A stretch of DNA of 64,000 bases from a bacterium (GCA_021794205.1 JAJYRH010000002.1:83333-147332); one strand, 5' to 3'. Positions 39,905 to 48,669 are shown, counted from the first letter of the stretch. Notes: generated by a model not told the origin, from the letters alone. Numbers and translations: made by a program.

Positions 39905-42010
39905 TTATTGCATCGATGTCCAGTGTTCGTGAAGTTGTTTCATTACTTCCTCGCGCGCGTGCCGATAATGCTCGTGGTCGGCGCCGCGGCCGGCCTCGGC
40001 GCGCGTCCGCGCGAGCAGCTCTTCGAGGCGCGCATCTGCGGCGGCGTGCGTGCGTCGATATCGTTCGACGACGCTGTCGCTACGGGTAAATTCGGCGAGC
40101 ATATTCGGCCAGCGGGCGAGTTCGGCGAGTTGAAGATCCCATAAGAGAAACCCCGCCATCGCTCCAAGGGAGGTCCGCGGCGTCTGTGGATCGATGCGGT
40201 GTTGAAAATCCGCGTGCCATCGCAGCAAGTCCGTCGACGGCATCGGCCGGGCGATGCCGTAGCCCTGCCCTCGATCCGCTCCGAGGATCGTCGCCGCCTC
40301 GAGGGTTCCATAATTTTCGAGCCCCTCGACGGTCACCGGGATGTCGAGCGCGTGCGCGAGCCGCGTAAGATGAAGGATGAACTCGAGCGCACGTTGTGGA
40401 TGATGTCGCGCTCCTCGTACCAGCGCCTGGTCGATTTTTACGCCGTCGAATGGGTAACGGTCGAGGCGAACGAGCGAGCTATGCGCCGAGCCGAGGTCGT
40501 CCTGTTCGATCTCGATCCCGTCGGCGCGCAATTGCGAGATCGCGCGTTCGTGTCGCGTGAGGTCGGCGGCGTCTTCGGGGGTTTCGAGCATTTCGAGGGT
40601 GAGCCGATTCGGCGCGAGCCCGTTTCCCGTAAGAATAGCGAACAAGACTTCGCGATAGCGGAGATCGGCGAGTGCTGGAGCCGGAATATTGACCGCGATA
40701 TTCGTTCGTAGGCCGGCGTGCTCTAGCATGACGCAATCGCGGCACGCGATGCGGAGCACCGCTTCGAAAAGTTGAAGAAGATCGGATTCACCGAAGGCCG
40801 GCAGAAAGCGCTGCGCGGGAATCATTTCGCCGCGTTCGTCGATCAGACGCGCCAGTGCTTCGACTTTCACCAACCGCCCGTCGCGCAAATCGACGATCGG
40901 CTGATAGAGAACGGCGACGCTTTGTATATCGAGCAGGCGACGATAGCCGTTGCTCTCGCTCATAGGCACGATGGGAGCGCGGATGCGTCGCGCCACTTCG
41001 CGGCCGAGTACGAGCTGAAGATGAATGAGAAATTTCTCGATGCGGTTGCTGGCAAAAAATCCGGGATAGTTACTATAGAGCATGATCAGCGCGATCGTTC
41101 GTCCCGATTCGTCGAGGAGCGGAACCGCCGCGCCCGCGCGAAATCCCAATTCACCGGAGATCGAACGCCACGGCGTACGGTCCTCACCGGTCATCCAATC
41201 GTGCGCGACAACGATCTCGGCGCTGCGCCAGGCTCGCCCTCCGGGGCCGCGCCCCGCCGCCCGGCCCGCATCGATGTGAATCTTGGGGATGTGCCCCTCC
41301 TCCATCGCTTGGTGATAGCGCCGACCGAGCCCGAACGTCGCTTCGACCTGAAGCTCGCCGGAGGGATCCGAGCGGAGAAACATTCCGGCGAGCAGGCCTT
41401 CGATCGTGCCCATCGCCTCGAAGGCTCCACGAATGAGATCGGAGAGATTCGCCGCGCTATCGATGCCGCGATCGATCTGGGTGATCGTCGCCGTCAGGCT
41501 CCGGCCGACGCTTCCATAGCTATCGGCCTGTTCGCGAATATCGAGCAAGACGCGTTGATGAAGCGTTCGTTCGGCGCGGGCGGAGCGTTCGATCGGCAGT
41601 GCGCCGAGTCGTTCGGCGATCTGTTCTTCGACGATTGCGTAGGTGTGGGCGAGCCATTGCGGCCCGAGACCGACGAACGCATGCACGGCTCCAACGAGGC
41701 GCGCTTGCGCGCTATGCGTCGCTCCCTCGAGATTCGGGTCGACGAGCATCTCGAAATACTCCACGAGCTGATTCTTCAGGTGTGCGAACTCGTCGGCATT
41801 CAGACGACTGAGGATGTCGGCGACCGGCCCGCAGGAGTCGAGTTGCGCGAACGTTGTATCGACGATCTCCGCGAGAACGCGCCGGTCGAACAGGTCGATG
41901 CCGGAAAGGGATTCAACGGCCTCCGTGCCGTACGCCGCAGTTGGTCGTCCTACTGGAAAAATCGCTCGCCCCTCCTGAGTGCGTGCCCTCCCCCTGCTGC
42001 ATGCTAGCAC
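39905..42010 (-). CDS. EAL-domain c-di-GMP phosphodiesterase with GAF-type sensor
   Basis: A protein of about 701 residues. The N-terminal helical region (about 20-150) is followed by a GAF-like domain (about 170-345; LLAGMFLRSDPSGELQVEA, GFRAGAAVPLLDESGRT). The EAL domain (about 365-600) keeps most catalytic residues: KVEALARL, NIAVNIPAPALADL, TLEMLETPED, EQDDLGSAHSSL (usually DDFGTG), FDGVKIDQALV, TVEGLEN and QGYGIARPMP. A C-terminal helical tail of about 100 residues follows. The start is uncertain. GTG at 42010 was chosen; the open frame extends to 42061 but would enter the tRNA leader. Lying next to the pel genes, it could lower c-di-GMP and so polymer output. Confidence 0.85.
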   Translation of the reverse strand: MLACSRGRARTQEGRAIFPVGRPTAAYGTEAVESLSGIDLFDRRVLAEIVDTTFAQLDSCGPVADILSRLNADEFAHLKNQLVEYFEMLVDPNLEGATHSAQARLVGAVHAFVGLGPQWLAHTYAIVEEQIAERLGALPIERSARAERTLHQRVLLDIREQADSYGSVGRSLTATITQIDRGIDSAANLSDLIRGAFEAMGTIEGLLAGMFLRSDPSGELQVEATFGLGRRYHQAMEEGHIPKIHIDAGRAAGRGPGGRAWRSAEIVVAHDWMTGEDRTPWRSISGELGFRAGAAVPLLDESGRTIALIMLYSNYPGFFASNRIEKFLIHLQLVLGREVARRIRAPIVPMSESNGYRRLLDIQSVAVLYQPIVDLRDGRLVKVEALARLIDERGEMIPAQRFLPAFGESDLLQLFEAVLRIACRDCVMLEHAGLRTNIAVNIPAPALADLRYREVLFAILTGNGLAPNRLTLEMLETPEDAADLTRHERAISQLRADGIEIEQDDLGSAHSSLVRLDRYPFDGVKIDQALVRGARHHPQRALEFILHLTRLAHALDIPVTVEGLENYGTLEAATILGADRGQGYGIARPMPSTDLLRWHADFQHRIDPQTPRTSLGAMAGFLLWDLQLAELARWPNMLAEFTRSDSVVERYRRTHAAADARLEELLARTRAEAGRGADHEHYRHAREEVMKQLHEHWTSMQ

Positions 42011-42092
42011 AGTAGGGGCAGGTTTCCCTCCGGGGCGTCGGCGTTTCGGCGGGGCTTCCACCGTGGGCGCGGAAGAAGCGCACGGCCGAGAC

Positions 42093-42182
42093 GGAGAGAT
42101 GGCAGAGCGGTTGAATGCGGCGGTCTTGAAAACCGCTGAACCCTCACGGGTTCCGTGGGTTCGAATCCCACTCTCTCCTCCA
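42093..42182 (+). tRNA. serT: tRNA-Ser (anticodon UGA)
   Basis: A 90-base type II tRNA. The acceptor arms are GGAGAGA (42093-42099) and TCTCTCC (42172-42178). The anticodon loop is CTTGAAA with TGA, flanked by GCGGT and ACCGC. The long variable arm is ACCCTCACGGGTT, and the T arm is GTGGG-TTCGAAT-CCCAC. The CCA end is encoded. The discriminator base at 42179 reads T where bacterial tRNA-Ser normally has G. Confidence 0.95.
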
Positions 42183-42246
42183 GGGATCGCAGGGATCGTG
42201 CCCGAGTCGGGCGCGAGGGTGAAGGCGAGCCTCGGCGAAGCACGGA

Positions 42247-42274
42247 GGTTGTTAGGCGCTCCTACAACCGAGGT
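42247..42274 (+). promoter_or_regulatory. Hairpin and ribosome site before flagellin 2
   Basis: GGTTG (42247-42251) and TAGG (53-56) pair with CCTA and CAACC (42261-42269) around a CGCT loop, with one bulged T. GAGGT (42270-42274) follows at once and stands eight bases before the CTG at 42283, but only one base before the out-of-frame ATG at 42275. The placement decides in favour of CTG as the flagellin start. Confidence 0.6.
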
Positions 42275-42282
42275 ATGCCGGG

Positions 42283-44217
42283 CTGTCAGATTTTAGTATC
42301 GCAAGCAACCTTGCGGCAAACAACGCAAATTTCGAGCTCACCGCTCAGCAGGGCAAGCTCGAAACGGCGGCGCGTGACCTCTCGTCAGGTCTGCGGATCA
42401 ATAGTGCCGCCGACGACCCCTCCGGGCTCGCAATCGCTACCGACTTGCAGACGCGGGTCGACGCTTTCAATCAGGCGGCGACGAACATTCACACCGCGCA
42501 GCAGGCGGCGATGGTCGCCGACGGCGCGCTCTCGACGACGACGCAGATCCTCTTGCGCATTCGCTCGCTCGCGGTCGAGGCGGCGAGTGCGATCGAGAGC
42601 CCGACCGACCGCGCGAACCTGCAGGCCGAGATCGATCAGCTTTTGCTCGAAATCAACCGTATTTCGCAGAACACCAATTTTAACGGCGTCGCGCTGCTCG
42701 ATGGCAGTCACTCGGGTTTCGTGCCGGCACAGAGCGCCTCGCTCACCGTGATGGCAAACTCGGTCCTCGCGACCGCCGGGCCGATCGGTACGCCGACGAG
42801 TGCGAGCGCATTTCTCCTCGCCTGCGCGGTGGTGAATACGCTTCCACCCTACCCAACGTTCACGGTAACGCTCGAACAGAATGCGCTTGCCTCGACGGCG
42901 CCGCAGACCGTGAAGGTGACGAGTTCGTCCTCCATCGTTCCGGGTATGGTCTTCACCTCCGGGAACGCGGTCGTTCGCGTGCTCGGCACCGATCCGGCCG
43001 CCGGAACGATGACGGCAACGTTTTCGCAAGCGCTCGCCTCGAATTCCATCGTCAACGCATTCATCAACGATACCACGGCTACGGCCGTCTCGGCCGGCGT
43101 CGCGGTGATGACGCTTTCGGGAACGGCTCAGCCGCTCTATGCGGGCGAAGTGTTACAGATCGACCCGACGAATTTTACCAATAACGATGTCGTCGTCGTG
43201 CAGAAGGTGCTCGGTCCAAATAGCTTCGTCGCCGATTTTTCGAAAGCGCATCCCGCCGGCGTGCAAGTCTATAACATTAATTACGAGGGCGTCGGCGCGC
43301 TCGGCCCGGGCTACGCGGTCTTTAATTTCGGCGCGGTTCCGGTCGACGCTCCGATCGATGGGACGCCCGCCTATATCGAAGAGACGGCGGGCTCATTCGG
43401 ATCGGCGACGGGATTGACCGAAGTCGTCAACGAGGGCACGGTGGTTGCCTCGACACCGACGACCGAGACGATCTATTTTTCTCGCGCGACGCCGAATCTC
43501 TTCGGCGGCAACTTTACGCTGATGAGTTCGCTCGGCGATGGAAACGTGCCGGTCGTCAGCCCGCTCGACGGCACGATCAAATTGCAGGTCGTCAATACTG
43601 GCGTCTCGATCGCCGTACAGGAAACGTTCTACGATACCGCGACCCAAACGTCGACGGTCTCGCCGTTTTTAATCGCGCCAAACGAAACGACGATGTTGTT
43701 CGACGGCGTGATAACGACGACGGGGAACTTTACCTCGGCCGATGTCGGCGTGACCTCGTATATCAAGGTTCATCAGGCGACTGCAGCGATTTCAGCCGCG
43801 AGTAACCCCGCCCTCAAGGTGCTCTCGGGTTCGGAGGAAGGGGAGACCGTGGCGATGGGCATTCCCGCGGTGAACACCCAGACGCTACGGCTTTCGACGC
43901 TGAGCGTGATCGGCGCGCCCGGCGCCGACCCCACCCTTGCCGCGCAAGATACGATCGGACAGGTCGATTTTGCGTTGCAGCAGCTGCTGAACGATCGTGC
44001 GTACATCGGCGCTGCAGTCGTGCGTTTGGGCGAGGACGGCAGCAACGACGACCGAGCGGCGATGGAGTTTCAGGCTTCGGAATCGAGCATCCGCGATGCG
44101 AACGTCGGCGCGGAGACGACGGCGTTCACGCAGGCCCAGGTGGAGACGCAGATCGGCACCTCGGTGCTCGCGAAGGCCGACGCGCTCACCGAGGTCATGC
44201 TCGAGCTCTTCCGTTAA
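42283..44217 (+). CDS. Flagellin (644 aa) with apparent CTG start
   Basis: The N-terminal D0/D1 is clear: SDFSIASNLAANN, LSSGLRINSAADDPSGLAIA, LQAEIDQLLLEINRISQNTN. The C-terminus has SSIRDANVGAETTAFTQAQV, then IGTSVLAKADALTEVMLELF. A 400-residue beta-rich insert lies between. The full N-terminus is only obtained from a CTG at 42283; there is an in-frame TAG at 42253 and no ATG or GTG between. This gives 32 residues before LSSGLR, as in enteric flagellins (31). A single-base indel in the GGG at 42280-42282 would instead join the ATG at 42275. No other flagellar genes are nearby; it and the flagellin at 5831 are paralogues. Confidence 0.88.
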   Translation: MSDFSIASNLAANNANFELTAQQGKLETAARDLSSGLRINSAADDPSGLAIATDLQTRVDAFNQAATNIHTAQQAAMVADGALSTTTQILLRIRSLAVEAASAIESPTDRANLQAEIDQLLLEINRISQNTNFNGVALLDGSHSGFVPAQSASLTVMANSVLATAGPIGTPTSASAFLLACAVVNTLPPYPTFTVTLEQNALASTAPQTVKVTSSSSIVPGMVFTSGNAVVRVLGTDPAAGTMTATFSQALASNSIVNAFINDTTATAVSAGVAVMTLSGTAQPLYAGEVLQIDPTNFTNNDVVVVQKVLGPNSFVADFSKAHPAGVQVYNINYEGVGALGPGYAVFNFGAVPVDAPIDGTPAYIEETAGSFGSATGLTEVVNEGTVVASTPTTETIYFSRATPNLFGGNFTLMSSLGDGNVPVVSPLDGTIKLQVVNTGVSIAVQETFYDTATQTSTVSPFLIAPNETTMLFDGVITTTGNFTSADVGVTSYIKVHQATAAISAASNPALKVLSGSEEGETVAMGIPAVNTQTLRLSTLSVIGAPGADPTLAAQDTIGQVDFALQQLLNDRAYIGAAVVRLGEDGSNDDRAAMEFQASESSIRDANVGAETTAFTQAQVETQIGTSVLAKADALTEVMLELFR

Positions 44218-45149
44218 GGCGAGCTCCAGTGCGCCGAGTGGTCGGCGTTGTAGATCGAGACGCCGCTCGTCCCGTTGCTGTAGATACCGAAATACCCGCG
44301 TTCGACGGCCGATCCGTCGTAGAGCTTCATATAGGCGCCGTCGTTGACCGTCAACGCATATCCGTCGCCGCCGAGATGGTTGCGAAGGTCGATCATCGGA
44401 TGCCCCTGCGACGATAATCCGAAATACATGCGTTGGGTCTCGGAGCCCGTCATGAGTTTCAGGAACGGCAGGGGGTCGCCGCTGACCAAGACGCGGGAAA
44501 CTCCCGCCGTATCGGCGAGCAACACCCCGGAGTCGCCAGCGCTGTTGATCCCGAGGCTCCCCCGGAGTTCCTCGGCGCTCCCGGTATAGACCGTGAATCG
44601 CGGTTGCGCACCGCCGAGCATCTCGGCTGCGAGATGTCCCGATCCATTCGAGAGATTCAAAATCGCATCGTGCGCGGTCGAAATTCCTAAGTAGATGCGC
44701 CACGAATGCGCCGTATCGTAGAAGCGGAGAAAAGGCTCGTCTTCGCCTGAGAGCGTGGCGAGCGATTTCGACGAACTCGAAAGGAATCGCGTCGTCGCAA
44801 ACTGCGTTTTCGGGTCGAGAAAGGTGCTGAAACGCGTCGTGCCGCGCGTGTCGTTAAGGTGGAGCGCGGGCTCACCATCGGCATTCATTCCGAGTAGAAC
44901 GCGCTCGTGCCCGTTCGTGCCGTAGAGGTGAACGCCGTCGATATCGAGCCGGGCGCGCACGTGCCCCGCCGCATCGCGGACGGTGAGCGCGGAATGGGAG
45001 AGCGGCGCCGGCGGGTGAATTGCCGTCGCGCCGATCGCGAGCGTTGCGACGAGGGCGGCGACGGCGCCGAGAGCGATGCCTCGCGTGCGAGCGACCTCGC
45101 GCTCGAGGCGCGCGAGCCGTGTGGTGAGGTCGAGAGAGGGATCGTACAT
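44214..45149 (-). CDS. Membrane-tethered beta-repeat protein of unknown function
   Basis: The 311 residues begin with a short cytosolic helix (1-24, RLARLEREVARTRG), followed by one transmembrane segment (about 25-45) and an external region of repeated beta units with a common plan: RARLDIDGVHLYGTNGHER, SWRIYLGISTAHDAILNLSN, LRGSLGINSAGDSGVLLADT, QRMYFGLSSQGHPMIDLRN and ERGYFGIYSNGTSGVSIYN. The period is about 40-50 residues, and a beta-solenoid or propeller is likely. AAGGAGG precedes the ATG. It is downstream of the DEAD-box helicase gene and tail to tail with flagellin 2, sharing TTAA. Confidence 0.65.
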   Translation of the reverse strand: MYDPSLDLTTRLARLEREVARTRGIALGAVAALVATLAIGATAIHPPAPLSHSALTVRDAAGHVRARLDIDGVHLYGTNGHERVLLGMNADGEPALHLNDTRGTTRFSTFLDPKTQFATTRFLSSSSKSLATLSGEDEPFLRFYDTAHSWRIYLGISTAHDAILNLSNGSGHLAAEMLGGAQPRFTVYTGSAEELRGSLGINSAGDSGVLLADTAGVSRVLVSGDPLPFLKLMTGSETQRMYFGLSSQGHPMIDLRNHLGGDGYALTVNDGAYMKLYDGSAVERGYFGIYSNGTSGVSIYNADHSAHWSSP

Positions 45150-45214
45150 AGAGCCTCCTTCAACGGGGGATTCCCCGCAGGAGGAAGGATTCGCTCGCTT
45201 GCTAAGAGGCTCCC

Positions 45215-46861
45215 TTATCGGCCGCGGTCGCGGCGCGCTCCGGCCTTCTTGCCGCGAATCGTCGTCCGCTTGAGCGCCTTGATGACCTGCTCGGCGATCG
45301 CCTCGGGAATCTCGACGAGCGAGAAACGGTCGGCGATATCGATCGCGCCGAGTTCGCGCGAGTCGATCTGCGCTTCGTTGGCGATCGCACCGACGAGATC
45401 GGCGGGACGAACGTTGTCGTTGCGCCCGACCCCGATAAAGATGCGCGTCATCGCTGCATTATCCGCACGCGGGCGGCTGGGCTTCCGCTCTCTTTTAGGT
45501 CCGTGTCCGGCGCCGAGATCGACCGAGGGGATATCCTGTTCGTTCTCGCCGTCGACGTCGCGGCTACGGTCGAGCATTTTGAGCGCCGCGGCGGCGAGAT
45601 CGAGCGCTTCGTGTTCGTGTGCGAGCGATTCGACGATCACGCGGTAGCGTTCGAGTTCTCCGCTCTCGACCGCCGCGTTCAGATCCGCACTGAGCGTCTC
45701 TAAGCGCCGCGCGCGCAGATCGTGGACGGTGGGAACCGTTTCGATTTTAATCTTGCGCTTCGTATGTTGTTCGATATTGCGTAGTAAACGTTGCTCGCGT
45801 GCCTCGGCAAACGTAATCGCCACCCCTTCGCGTCCGGCGCGGCCGGTGCGCCCGATGCGGTGGACGTAGGCGTCGGGCGAGGACGGAACGTCGTAGTTGA
45901 CGACGTGCGAGACATGCTCGATATCGAGCCCGCGTGCCGCAACATCGGTCGCGATCAAGAGCTCCGAGCGGCCGTCGCGGAAGCGACGCAAGACGCGGTC
46001 GCGCTGCTCTTGCGAGAGCCCGCCGTGAATCGCTTCGGCTTGGTAACCGCGCCCGCCTAGGGTTTCCGTTAGCTCGTCGACCTCGGTCCGCGTGCGGCAG
46101 AAAACGATCGCCGAGGTCGGCGATTCGGCGTCGAGAACGCGCGCGAGAGCGGCGATTTTATGCGGTCTCGGCACGACGTAGACCACCTCGCGAACGCGTG
46201 GAATCGCACCCGGCGCACCGACTTCATTCGCGATGGTAACGTGGACGGGATCCTTGAGATGACGCTTGGCGATCGTTCGAATGCGCGGCGCCAGGGTCGC
46301 CGAAAATAATGCGCTCTGCCGCGTCTCCGGAACGTTCTCGAGAATCGCGTCGAGTTCGTCGGCAAAGCCCATGTCGAGCATCTCGTCGGCTTCGTCGAGG
46401 ACGAGAAATTCGATATGTCGCAGATCGAGCGAGCCGCGGCGAAGGTGATCGAGCGCGCGCCCCGGCGTCGCGACGACGACGTCGACGCCGCGCTTGAGCG
46501 TACGCAACTGCAATCCGATCGACTGGCCGCCGAAAATCGGCAGCACGCCGATGCCGAGTTGCTTGCCGTAGCGATGCACCGCTTCGGCGACTTGCATCGC
46601 GAGTTCGCGCGTCGGGACGAGCACCAGCGCGCGGACGTTCCGGGCGGCATCGCCGCTCCGGCCGAGGCGGTGTAGGAGCGGGAGCGCGAATGCGGCGGTT
46701 TTGCCGGTTCCGGTAGCCGCTTGCCCGAGGACGTCGCGCCCGGCGATGAGCGGGGGGATCGCCTCGCGTTGGATGGCGGTTGGCTCTTCATAGCCGAGTG
46801 CGGCGACGGTATCGGTAAGCTCCGGAAGAAGTCCGAGGTCACGAAAATCGATAGATTGCAT
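45215..46861 (-). CDS. DEAD-box RNA helicase (CsdA/DbpA-like)
   Basis: This ATP-dependent RNA helicase has 548 residues. Q-motif and Walker A: PTAIQREAIPPLIAG, AATGTGKT. Motifs Ia to III: PTRELA, TPGR, DEAD, SAT. Second RecA domain: ATDVAARGLD, HRIGRTGRAG. The last 75 residues (TRIFIGVGRNDNVRPADLVG onward, ending in a basic tail) are a DbpA-type RNA-binding domain, pointing to ribosome assembly or cold adaptation. The ATG at 46861 was chosen. The frame stays open to 47317, but that part is antisense to the cysteate-synthase-like gene. It sits 53 bases after that gene on the same strand. Confidence 0.95.
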   Translation of the reverse strand: MQSIDFRDLGLLPELTDTVAALGYEEPTAIQREAIPPLIAGRDVLGQAATGTGKTAAFALPLLHRLGRSGDAARNVRALVLVPTRELAMQVAEAVHRYGKQLGIGVLPIFGGQSIGLQLRTLKRGVDVVVATPGRALDHLRRGSLDLRHIEFLVLDEADEMLDMGFADELDAILENVPETRQSALFSATLAPRIRTIAKRHLKDPVHVTIANEVGAPGAIPRVREVVYVVPRPHKIAALARVLDAESPTSAIVFCRTRTEVDELTETLGGRGYQAEAIHGGLSQEQRDRVLRRFRDGRSELLIATDVAARGLDIEHVSHVVNYDVPSSPDAYVHRIGRTGRAGREGVAITFAEAREQRLLRNIEQHTKRKIKIETVPTVHDLRARRLETLSADLNAAVESGELERYRVIVESLAHEHEALDLAAAALKMLDRSRDVDGENEQDIPSVDLGAGHGPKRERKPSRPRADNAAMTRIFIGVGRNDNVRPADLVGAIANEAQIDSRELGAIDIADRFSLVEIPEAIAEQVIKALKRTTIRGKKAGARRDRGR

Positions 46862-46914
46862 GGAATTGCCCCGCGTTCCCAGGCGCGTCGGAGAAGGCCT
46901 GCTCGATGCGAAAC

Positions 46915-48162
46915 TCAGGCGCGATTCGGTGCGATTTCGGCTGCGATTTTTGGCGGAATGCGACGCTCGGGTTCGAGGCGCCGTCGACCGGCTCCGGTGA
47001 TGTGGAGTGCGATGCTTGCTTCGCGCGGAATCGCGCCGCTTTCGATGCGCTCGATGAGTCCGGCGAGTGCGACCGCTGCCGCAGGCTCGAGATCGATCCC
47101 TTCGAGTTCTTCGAAGAGTGCCGAGGCCGCACGCGCGGTCGCATTGTCGACGGCGGTGACGTCGCCATCGCTCTCGGTAAGCGCATCGAGCAGCCCCCCC
47201 TGCGGTTCGTAGGGTGGCGCGAGCGATCCCAGCACGGCGGCGGAGATCTCGGCGCCGGCGCGTTGTGCGGATACGGGGCGATGGGCCGCTTCGACGGATT
47301 CGCTCCGTGCGCTCCACGCATGGAAGATCGGGGCGAACGGCGCGTTCTGAACCAGTACGAGGTGCGGGTAGCGTTCTCCAAACGTGCCGGAAGCAATCGC
47401 ACGGCGCGCCGCTTCGTGCGCGGCGATCGCGCCGCTGCCGCTGCCGACGGCTTGAACGAAATACTCCGGTAGTGCGCCGACCGCTTCCATAAATGCCAAC
47501 ATCGTCGTGCCGATGCCATCGCGCCGTGCGACGTTCCGCGCGCCGCCCTCGAACACGTATCCGTCGCGAAGCCCCAGCTCCCGTGCGGCAACGATCGCAT
47601 CATCGTAAATCGCATCGCCGGTGACGACGATGAAACGAACGTTTTCGTGCAACGGCCGGGCGAACGCGATGCGTGGGAGTGCCGATTCGGGAACGACGAT
47701 CGTCGTGGGGAGTGCGTAGGCGCTCGCCGCACTCGCTAGGGCGACCGCCGTGTTGCCGGCCGATGCAGCGACGAGGGTGCGCCCGTCGCGGGGGAATCGC
47801 GCGAGCATGCCGACCGCCTCGAGATCCTTGAACGTGCCGCTGGGAAGGCGAGCGCCGCGTTCGGGCCAGAAGCCGTTGAAGGCAAGCCGGAGGTTCGGAG
47901 TGCGTAAGCGCGCGTTCAGCGCCGCGCTTTGAAGGATAACCGTCCCTACATTCGTTTCGATCGGTTCGCGGATTGGCAACCATTCGCGATAGCGCAGCAT
48001 GCCGGCGGTCGAGTGGTCGATGCGAAAATCTCGCTGGTCGTATTCGGTACGCAGGAGACTAGGGCGATGCCCGGCGGGGCAGCCCGTGATGCTCCCGTCG
48101 TCGATCGTTCGAAGCCCGCATGTAGGGCAGAACAAGCGATACTGCGATCCTCCAAACACCAC
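46915..48162 (-). CDS. Threonine-synthase-family PLP enzyme, cysteate-synthase-like
   Basis: The 415 residues belong to the fold-type II PLP family. The N-terminal zinc-ribbon-like part has YRLFCPTCGLRTID and CPAGHRPSLLRTEY. The PLP lysine is in RLPSGTFKDLEAVGMLAR, and the phosphate-side loop is AASAGNTAVALASAASAY. The combination SLLRTEY, RYREWLPI, FNGFWPERGA and GTFKDLEA, and the length of about 415, fit cysteate synthase of methanogens (O-phosphoserine plus sulfite to cysteate) better than threonine synthase. Whether this bacterium makes cysteate is not known. It is divergent from the cytochrome remnant and heads the helicase gene pair. Confidence 0.75.
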   Translation of the reverse strand: MVFGGSQYRLFCPTCGLRTIDDGSITGCPAGHRPSLLRTEYDQRDFRIDHSTAGMLRYREWLPIREPIETNVGTVILQSAALNARLRTPNLRLAFNGFWPERGARLPSGTFKDLEAVGMLARFPRDGRTLVAASAGNTAVALASAASAYALPTTIVVPESALPRIAFARPLHENVRFIVVTGDAIYDDAIVAARELGLRDGYVFEGGARNVARRDGIGTTMLAFMEAVGALPEYFVQAVGSGSGAIAAHEAARRAIASGTFGERYPHLVLVQNAPFAPIFHAWSARSESVEAAHRPVSAQRAGAEISAAVLGSLAPPYEPQGGLLDALTESDGDVTAVDNATARAASALFEELEGIDLEPAAAVALAGLIERIESGAIPREASIALHITGAGRRRLEPERRIPPKIAAEIAPNRA

Positions 48163-48229
48163 TTCAGACTGTGCCTGACGTTTGAGAACGTTTCGAGAAG
48201 ATTTTCGCCGCTCGTGTCATTCCGGATGG

Positions 48230-48654
48230 ATGAAAGGTTTTCTTTTCGGAATCCTCTTTACGGTTGTGCTCTCCGCGCTGGCGGCATACATCGCCGTCGC
48301 GAACGCTCTGATTCCGGTGAATGCCGATACCCCGCTGCTCCCAGGCGAGGCGTGGGCGGCGCGAACCGCATTGCATGCCACCTTGCGCCGGGAAGCACCG
48401 ACGGGAGCGAGCCCGGTACCCTCGACCGATGCGAACCTCATCGCAGGTATCAAGTTGTACGGCGCCGACTGTGCCGTTTGCCACGGAGCCGCCGATCGGG
48501 AATGGTATTCGCTTCACCGGGATGCCTCATTCGGCTCTTCCTGCGTTCCATGGATCGCCTCCCGGCTGCGCCGGAGAAGGCATGGCGAGCGTTACGAAAT
48601 ACCGCCACCATCTCCCCGGTGCAACCGAAGCCTCGCCGTTATTTTCGGCGATAG
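48230..48654 (+). pseudogene. Class I cytochrome c remnant with deletions and frameshifts
   Basis: The gene begins with an intact membrane/signal segment (KGFLFGILFTVVLSALAAYI) and reaches the haem motif CAVCH at 48470-48484 in frame 2. The sequence then continues in frame 3 with IGNGIRFTGMP (from 48495), and in frame 1 with LFLRSMDRLPAAPEKAW (from 48535), both typical of the distal half of this cytochrome c family. About 40 codons expected between CxxCH and GIRFTGMP and a further block after it are missing. A complete protein cannot be made. It lies between divergent and convergent genes and has no obvious partner. Confidence 0.8.
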
Positions 48655-48669
48655 CGAGCCGGGCTTGGT

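Noticed and set aside
40772-42007. Long plus-strand open frame (411 codons) opposite the EAL gene
   Set aside because: It is the antisense shadow of a GC-rich coding region. The EAL product has recognisable domains and catalytic motifs, while the antisense product is low-complexity Arg/Asp/Glu-rich with no motif.
42011-42061. Longer N-terminus for the EAL protein
   Set aside because: The extra residues (Pro/Arg-rich) lie against the tRNA-Ser upstream region and have no domain support. The GTG at 42010 was preferred but remains uncertain.
42155-42751. Frame containing the ATG at 42275 before flagellin 2
   Set aside because: After a few codons it yields an Arg/Ser-rich shadow of the flagellin. 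It is useful only if a one-base indel joins it to the flagellin frame.
46862-47317. N-terminal extension of the DEAD-box helicase
   Set aside because: It overlaps the cysteate-synthase-like gene in another frame and is Arg-rich. MQSIDFRDLGL is a normal helicase start.
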